In this document: piece after piece, positions 61,101 to 64,000 of the stretch
Position numbering within the stretch: the first letter of the stretch is position 1
How the letters are laid out: the number at the start of each line of letters is the position of its first letter
Assembly: GCA_963965975.1 (NCBI GenBank)
Contig: OZ014415.1
Coordinates: 3,663,001-3,727,000, forward strand
Length of the DNA stretch: 64,000 nucleotides
From: Xestospongia bergquistia
Taxonomy: Eukaryota; Porifera; Demospongiae; Haplosclerida; Petrosiidae
Direction: 5' to 3'
Translations under genes and position numbers: made by a program
Notes under the pieces: model-generated
The model's database searches: none
Seen by the model: the letters and a program-made list of their open reading frames with translations, nothing else
What the model was told of the DNA's origin: nothing

Positions 61101-64000
61101 AATATGAACAATTAAGAAAAACATCATGCTGCCCTTATACTGCTACTACCACATGTTTTATGTACTTGTTAGAGTTAGGTAAAGTGGTCTTATATTATTA
61201 CAATATCTATTGTATGTCTTCTCTAATAGTTATTATCCATTCACACAACATAAAGAATACGGTTCATTATTGTGATCTCAATTACCGTAGTAACAACATT
61301 GATATCAGCATTATGGTTGACTAATACTTCAACAATGTCTGTATTTACTTTGAAACTTGCATAATGAAGAGCTGCCCATCCACTCTATTAGAAAAAAAAC
61401 ACACAATCAATCAACTGTAAAATCAAACTCTTAACACTCTACAATAACAGTACAAACATACAAACTCTCTCTATTGTCTTATATTCATGCACTTTGTCGT
61501 TAACATTATAACATATTACATTCATATATTGTCTACATTTAAGTCATGTTGTACATGTAAGACTTGACAAAATCTATTACTAGTAAGCCTTAATTATTTT
61601 TTAAAAAATTAAAGACTAATTCATGCAAGATGGATTAAAAGTATATACAGTGTAATATGAGGGACTGATAAACAAGATGCAAACAGAAAATTACTACAAT
61701 TTAGATCTATACTATTGACTAAACAGACCAGCATCTGACAAAAATAGAACATGTTGCTCTTTATGTGCTTAGCATGTCAGCTATCATCATCTTTGTATTA
61801 ACAAAGGGCTCTCTAATTATATTTTAAACAAGTCTAACCAACATCATCTCTCTTTGACAATTATTACATCTCACAAACTATAGGTCTATAATAATCTGTA
61901 CAATAAAAAGGTCAGCTTTTCAAATGGAGACTTCTTATTAATAGCAAGAAGCATTCCAGTTCCAGAAATATACCACTGCTGGACTCATTATGACCATTAA
62001 ATTATTCAATACTCTCTAGTTTTATAACAAGATGAAATCATGCTATCACCACTGTCAGAAAACCAAAAAACAATCTCATGTATTTATTTAGTACCCAAAT
62101 TCAAGTAGTATGCATGACAATTGCTGTCCTATGTATGTACACAATAATTCTATTTGTAAACAATTTAAATCGAATAATTCAAAGCTAAACAAATGATTCT
62201 TCAATTCATGTCCATCGCTGCTATTTTGGTGTCTGCATCTCAATTGATTATTGAAAAATTTATGAAAAAGTGATGTCTGTACATCTGATGGTGTCTGATA
62301 GGAATAGGTATGAAAACTGATCAACACATATTGTTATAAAAAGAAATGACACTTTTTTCTAATATTATGATAAGGTCTTTGCATCCTCTTCTACTTTCAA
62401 TATTCATATAAGCACAAAAGTATAAAAAGTCATGTTATATGAGAAAGTCAGTTATATTGACTTTCTCATACACCATGTGTGCATGAACACTAACTTTGTT
62501 GACAAGATCTAGATTGGCTCCTTTCTGTGTTAAAATCAAAACAACATCTTGGTGTCTGTTCTCTACTGCTAACATGACTGCAGTAGATCCACTCTAAATA
62601 TATTATTAATTATCACATTAACATGAATCATAACATCAGTATATTACCTATACCAATACTTAGATGGATCAGTTATCAGTACACTAGTAACATTACAAAC
62701 TTAGACAATATTATATATACTCAAACAAAATATGAGGCAAATCACTCTCAACAATTGGACATATAAACACAAATTCGAAACTTCAAACTAGTTTGTGACT
62801 ATAGTAAAAAAATTACTTTTCAGTAGCATAGAGGAAGAGCTAGCAGTAATAGTTAATTGTTAGAAGAATAATAAGACAATTCTAACCAATACTAAATACT
62901 GTGAACAAACAATGGATAAAAAGCATTAAAGTTTGTAAAAGAGTAACGAAATTATTATTAAATGTCCTCCCTTAATTTTTTAAAGATACTGACTTAAACT
63001 GACTAGATCTACATTGCATTATTAGCTACAATGTCTATGCATGACTATAGTTTTAAAATGATGAAACAATAGGCAGAGAAACAAACTAGCAAGAAACGTT
63101 AAGTATTCTAAGAAACACTTAATCTGCTCACATTCACAGATTGGGATAACAAAATTTATTGCCATCTCAAAGGATCTACAATTAAAGGATGAATTTCATT
63201 GCCACTTCTTGGTCTTAAAGCTTGCATACAATGACATAATAAAATTACAAAAGTGGATAAACATAGATACCACACATTCCAAAACATTGATATTACATAC
63301 TGCTAAGCTTCCCATGCAAACTATTAAAAACCATTAACATCAATACAAACAATCAAGTAAATAAAATAACAACATTCAATTCAAAAGACTTAGAATGAAT
63401 ACTACATTATATCACACTTACCCGCTATTATATTTTAATCAACACATTCAGACGACAAGTAATCACAGCAACATAAATGTTAGAAACAAAACAATAGTGT
63501 AAATAAAATCACAACAACACATTAAATATACTTAGAATACTTTATATCAAAATTACAAATCTTATATTGCATAGGACACATTCACATTATAAGTAATAAT
63601 ACCAATATAAATGTGGAAACCAAATGCAATATTGTAAACAAACTGACAACACATTCAATATGCTCAAAATTCATGCTAGGCTATAGCTATACAATGCTAA
63701 ACATATACTAGGTAGAGAAACACCTGAACAAGAAGATTTAAGCATTATTAGTGATATCTAATGTCGTATCACATGCAGTTAGTGTTAACAAAATTCATTG
63801 CTGAAATTGGAATGAGAAGTTAAAGGATCCACTTTAATGTCATTTGTTGATCTCATAAGATGCTATTACAATATAGTAGTGAATAAAACTGTGAAAGTGG
63901 ATACACATAGATACCATACAATCCAAAACATCTCTCGTACATCATGCGAAGCTTTCTGTCTAAGGCATTAAAAACCATTAACGTCAATACAATAAGGTAA
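13838..64000 (-). CDS. Giant ankyrin-Roc/COR-Death gene, 5' end beyond the right edge (introns included in the span)
   Basis: Sixteen exons, 5' to 3': 62495-62593, 61286-61384, 52388-52486, 51188-51286, 45702-45800, 44502-44600, 39760-39858, 38558-38656, 30458-30556, 27417-27515, 18721-18822, 18260-18352, 17074-17172, 14588-16654, 14337-14403, 13838-14115. All have GT/AG borders. All introns are phase 0 except the last (phase 1). They sum to 3,696 nt, 1,231 codons plus stop, without interruption. Domains: about 14 ankyrin repeats, a Roc-like GTPase, a COR-like region and a C-terminal Death domain. Known Roc-COR proteins act as GTP-dependent signalling scaffolds, and Death domains recruit partners by homotypic contact, so a cytoplasmic immune or stress signalling role is likely but inferred. 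Over 93 percent of the span is intron. The start codon and first exons are not in the window. Confidence 0.8.
14337..14403 (-). CDS. Linker exon between COR-like region and Death domain
   Basis: 67 nt, 22 codons plus one base (DLAYPPLTERDIESMSEQHH, then FK). Acceptor TATTATAG, donor AAAG|GTTTGT, giving the only phase-1 junction of the gene. A decayed copy lies at about 12,155-12,213. No known domain. Confidence 0.75.
14588..16654 (-). CDS. 689-codon exon: last ankyrin repeat, Roc-like GTPase and COR-like region
   Basis: Starts after the acceptor TTTTTTTAG with an ankyrin repeat (FGDTPLHAACKGCYGDVVKS) and a partial one (NQDNQTAMELVYHDN). The GTPase follows: Walker A GNTGAGKS at exon residues 79-86, DLAGHKEYY (G3) at 136, and a hydrophobic strand ILVIGSRRDE with GSRRD in the G4 position at 205-209 in place of NKxD, as in many divergent Roc domains. 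The COR-like part has SLKELCSKLRE, LLEFLTTLCDKGLILFLKNE, SWVVIDRDALLTEINGVLFA, then LIGFLTSLQFCHVLESNTLQ and WCLWCPDHNQFLSTRF. The last 200 residues (HYRCVTVVTSMNDI, QRTLYNIKDIARSVF) are not assigned. The exon is exactly 2,067 nt, phase 0 on both sides, donor CCTTTG|GTAAGT. Loss of splicing here would add only VSIC before a stop. Confidence 0.85.
17074..17172 (-). CDS. Ankyrin exon (33 codons)
   Basis: Starts DGQTALYIASEIGNNECVQL and ends NSANPDIADY. Acceptor TTTACATAG, donor GTAAGTTG, phase 0. A good ankyrin consensus, with TALYIA in place of TPLHLA. The 419-bp intron to the next exon is plain A/T-rich sequence. Confidence 0.85.
18260..18352 (-). CDS. Ankyrin exon (31 codons, lacks the usual first two residues)
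   Basis: Starts DTLLLESLREGSLEGTKDAL and ends SRGANVNIANE. Acceptor TATTTAG, donor GTATGC, phase 0. Two codons shorter than its neighbours because the usual xG start is missing. The text resembles the first repeat of many ankyrin proteins, so it may once have been an N-terminal repeat. The 1,087-bp intron downstream has no recognised feature. Confidence 0.75.
18721..18822 (-). CDS. Ankyrin exon (34 codons)
   Basis: Starts YGRTALHSAYWSKNDFIVKM and ends VNANANNLEAVQA. Acceptor TCATTTAG, donor GTAAGTCA, phase 0. One codon longer than normal, in the loop between the two helices. Clear TALHSA motif. Confidence 0.85.
18823..20311. other. Intron, left part, no assignable feature
   Basis: Part of the 8.6-kb intron between 18822 and 27417. 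No ankyrin exon was found on the minus strand. Fragments on the plus strand near 19,100-19,500 look like worn transposon coding sequence, but too little remains to name a family. Confidence 0.4.
20312..22990 (+). mobile_element. Ty3/Gypsy LTR retrotransposon fossil
   Basis: Two related LTR-like segments start TGTAATGTTTAGTT at 20312 and 22642 and share a stretch with GTATAATCA and AGTCAGGG. A purine-rich tract precedes the right one. Between them, on the plus strand, are recognisable remnants in the usual order: a gag-like piece near 20,630-20,900, reverse transcriptase near 21,120-21,500 (WVSHLIVIP; FGTSSGTETFQKVIDEQIHD) and integrase near 21,990-22,330 (CILYQTNRPENHP; NKFDPTPFHAV). It is short for the family, with parts missing, and thoroughly broken: many interruptions, no long frame. 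The two LTRs differ widely, so the insertion is old. It lies antisense in the intron. Confidence 0.75.
22765..22926. repeat. Insertion inside the right LTR, flanked by an 18-bp direct repeat
   Basis: TTAGAGCGTTAATGCAAA occurs at about 22765 and again at about 22909, framing roughly 125 bp that is absent from the left LTR. This could be a small element with its target duplication, or a duplication formed during repair. No coding content. Confidence 0.55.
23010..24890 (+). mobile_element. DIRS-like tyrosine-recombinase retrotransposon fossil
   Basis: Remnants on the plus strand follow the DIRS order. Reverse transcriptase lies near 23,400-23,960 (LGKGSLLAKLELQSSSEI; HLLDDYLLL; PSIFITFLGIQID; LPDKLKKLK). 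Near 24,690-24,830 is the end of a tyrosine recombinase (EHSFNFGAASTSALCGVKDS, then IVKTLGI), where the family has GHSFRIGAA and IKTLGRW. It is broken throughout, with many interruptions, and is old. The outer inverted repeats were not found, so both ends are approximate. It sits next to the Gypsy fossil in the same intron and orientation. Confidence 0.7.
24891..27416. other. Intron, right part, no assignable feature
   Basis: Slightly less A/T-rich than the satellite region. Short frames occur on both strands, but none shows a domain. Some of this is probably further worn transposon sequence. No ankyrin exon was found. Confidence 0.35.
27417..27515 (-). CDS. Ankyrin exon (33 codons)
   Basis: Starts IGETVLHISCYKSDDKVVQV and ends LDAGVKVNVPDK. 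Acceptor TTTATGTAG, donor GTCAGC, phase 0. It follows exon 30458-30556 in the transcript and takes the place that exon A holds in the later duplicates, so it is probably a diverged A-type partner. Confidence 0.8.
28104..28155. repeat. (AG)n microsatellite
   Basis: An uninterrupted run of about 26 AG dinucleotides in the intron. A minus-strand frame over it would encode a poly(Leu-Ser) run and is rejected as a gene. Likely polymorphic in length. Confidence 0.95.
28170..30060. repeat. Diverged direct duplication within the intron
   Basis: About 28,170-28,780 and 29,260-30,000 are related: both start near TTGCTATTCCTxCT and later share GGGAxAGATACTT-like text and GAAGAAAGAACAC. The offset grows from about 1,090 to 1,230 bp through indels. 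It is much older than the satellite and block duplications to the right. Confidence 0.6.
30206..30254. repeat. 18-bp perfect hairpin in the intron 3' of exon 30458-30556
   Basis: CAATTCATATCTTTTGCT (30206-30223) is the exact reverse complement of 30237-30254, with a 13-nt loop. The matching place in the four later blocks keeps the left arm in part, but the right arm is worn. Confidence 0.75.
30458..30556 (-). CDS. Ankyrin exon, ancestral B type (33 codons)
   Basis: Starts SGSTAVMLAAENGHIDVVMI and ends KQKGANLDLVNE. Acceptor TATTCAG, donor GAA|GTAAGC, phase 0. It keeps the canonical GH that the four later B copies have replaced by RH, and differs at several other places. The flanking intron (30,090-30,300) is homologous to the introns beside the later B copies, so this looks like the older source of the block. 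The satellite array begins directly at its acceptor. Confidence 0.85.
30557..37509. repeat. Satellite array 1 (about 11 units of ~635 bp)
   Basis: Head-to-tail units with junctions near 31224, 31863, 32445, 33083, 33724, 34361, 34998, 35634, 36269 and 36901. Landmarks on the plus strand: CTTACC-NN-CTATTATATT at the junction, AACATAAATGTGGAAACC, GGATCCACTTTAATGTCAT, AAAAACCATTAACGTCAATA, AATAAGGTAAATAAAATAAC. The first unit, abutting exon 30458-30556, is the most diverged. Short plus-strand frames of 65-69 codons recur by phase and have no domain. The whole array is intron of the minus-strand gene. Confidence 0.95.
38558..38656 (-). CDS. Ankyrin exon A, copy 1
   Basis: 33 codons: SGWAALHYASFNGHTDIVEV up to VNHNADINVVTT. 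Acceptor TTCTAATAG, donor ACG|GTAATT, phase 0. Strong ankyrin consensus (ALHYAS, GHTDIVEVL, GADIN-like). Confidence 0.85.
39703..39735. repeat. Conserved hairpin just downstream of the exon B donor, copy 1
   Basis: TATGAGAAAGTCA and its inverse TGACTTTCTCATA, 7 nt apart, ending 24 nt before the exon edge at 39760 (downstream of the donor in the transcript). The same hairpin is at 45645-45677, 52331-52363 and 62438-62470. Confidence 0.85.
39760..39858 (-). CDS. Ankyrin exon B, copy 1
   Basis: 33 codons: SVSTAVMLAAENRHQDVVLI up to TQKGANLDLVNK. Acceptor TATTTAG, donor AAA|GTTAGT, phase 0. Differs from copies 2-4 by Val for Gly at position 2 and Ala for Val in LAAEN. Confidence 0.85.
40601..43449. 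repeat. Satellite array 2 (about 5 units, rearranged)
   Basis: Junctions near 40683, 41309, 41947, 42270 and 42950. The short interval between the third and fourth marks a partial unit, where an inverted fragment also occurs (42084-42130). Confidence 0.9.
42084..42130. repeat. Inverted satellite fragment forming a hairpin
   Basis: AAAATTCACACTAGGCTATA (42084-42103) is followed after 7 nt by its exact reverse complement (42111-42130). The following sequence jumps to a different point of the unit, so this is a rearrangement breakpoint with a local inversion. Confidence 0.9.
44502..44600 (-). CDS. Ankyrin exon A, copy 2
   Basis: Same 33-codon product as copy 1 with the same splice sites. Phase 0. 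Confidence 0.85.
45702..45800 (-). CDS. Ankyrin exon B, copy 2
   Basis: 33 codons: SGSTAVMLAVENRHQDVVLI up to TQKGANLDLVNK. Same splice sites as the other B copies. Phase 0. Confidence 0.85.
46551..50774. repeat. Satellite array 3 (about 8 units, two-unit higher-order repeat)
   Basis: Junctions near 46626, 46921, 47525, 48157, 48780, 49416, 50040 and 50672. The pair of units at about 48,160-49,410 is repeated almost exactly at 49,420-50,670, a 1.26-kb higher-order period. The first interval is a shortened unit. Confidence 0.9.
51188..51286 (-). CDS. Ankyrin exon A, copy 3
   Basis: Same 33-codon product as copies 1 and 2 and the same splice sites. Phase 0. Confidence 0.85.
52388..52486 (-). 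CDS. Ankyrin exon B, copy 3
   Basis: Same product as B copy 2 (SGSTAVMLAVENRHQDVVLI start). Phase 0. Confidence 0.85.
53211..60344. repeat. Satellite array 4 (about 12 units, three-unit higher-order repeat)
   Basis: Junctions near 53280, 53532, 54165, 54804, 55436, 56068, 56708, 57341, 57972, 58611, 59249 and 59851. Marker variants such as AGAGAAACAGCCGAACAAG recur at about 54466, 56366 and 58266, a 1.9-kb higher-order period of three units with near-identity between copies. This is the most recently amplified array. The edges hold older, more varied units. Confidence 0.95.
61286..61384 (-). CDS. Ankyrin exon A, copy 4 (altered turn)
   Basis: 33 codons, same frame and splice sites, but ASFNGHTDIVEV has become ASFKVNTDIVEV. 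The Gly-His pair that caps the second helix of an ankyrin repeat is lost. The frame stays open. Confidence 0.8.
62495..62593 (-). CDS. Ankyrin exon B, copy 4 (most 5' exon seen)
   Basis: Same product as B copies 2 and 3 with intact splice sites. Phase 0 at its 5' side means at least one more coding exon must lie to the right, beyond another stretch of satellite. Confidence 0.85.
63351..64000. repeat. Satellite array 5, start (runs off the window)
   Basis: One unit with junction near 63417, of the same type as in array 4. The window ends inside the next unit at AATAAGGTAA. Confidence 0.9.

Larger units (their letters stand above)
60345..63350 (-). repeat. Duplicated block, copy 4 (exons A4 and B4)
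   Basis: Full-length like copies 1 and 2 but with more small differences, including a deletion near 61000 of about 110 bp that is present in the other copies. Confidence 0.9.

Noticed and set aside
1-64000. tRNA, rRNA and other structured RNA genes
   Set aside because: None recognised on either strand by reading. A covariance-model scan would be needed to exclude small ones.

Overview
The window looks like AT-rich metazoan nuclear DNA, most likely from a demosponge such as Amphimedon. That is an inference. It rests on a gene with ankyrin repeats, a Roc-like GTPase, a COR-like region and a Death domain, on a nearby tyrosine-kinase-like pseudogene, on small phase-0 exons in long AT-rich introns, and on dense DNA transposons and retroelement fossils. 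There is no sign of prokaryotic organisation.

Left part (1-11.2 kb), a patchwork of mobile elements. It holds the 5' end of a TTF-zinc-finger/DUF4371 (hAT-transposase-like) gene on the minus strand (1-996), a 600-bp hAT-type MITE with 8-bp target duplications (2829-3428), and a decayed coiled-coil plus kinase gene (3537-4745). Next comes a 5.3-kb DNA transposon with ~450-bp terminal inverted repeats (4782-10118). It carries two convergent genes: an intact 321-codon WD40 protein that resembles the C-terminal propeller of the E3 ligase COP1, and a broken transposase-like gene with a Tudor-like tail. A short Tc1/mariner-type element with only the N-terminal HTH coding part follows (10439-11240).

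Middle part (11.3-30.6 kb). A decayed partial paralogue (11.3-13.4 kb) lies just 3' of the main gene. The main gene is on the minus strand, runs from 13,838 past the right edge, and has 16 visible exons (3,696 coding nt, 1,231 codons plus stop). From 5' to 3' it encodes a run of single-repeat ankyrin exons, one 689-codon exon with a Roc-like GTPase (GNTGAGKS, DLAG) and COR-like region, a short linker exon and a Death-domain exon. One 8.6-kb intron holds fossils of a Ty3/Gypsy LTR element and a DIRS-like tyrosine-recombinase retroelement.

Right part (30.6-64 kb), all intron and exon-pair amplification. A ~3-kb block with two 99-nt phase-0 ankyrin exons (here called B and A) occurs four times. 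The blocks are separated by arrays of a ~635-bp satellite with at least 36 unit junctions. Each junction reads, on the gene strand, TAG-NN-GGTAAG: an acceptor-like and a donor-like signal almost touching, with a hypervariable dinucleotide between them. The satellite seems to have spread the exon pair by unequal exchange, lengthening the protein by 66 residues per block. The two most unusual items are the COP1-like transposon cargo and this satellite-driven ankyrin amplifier.
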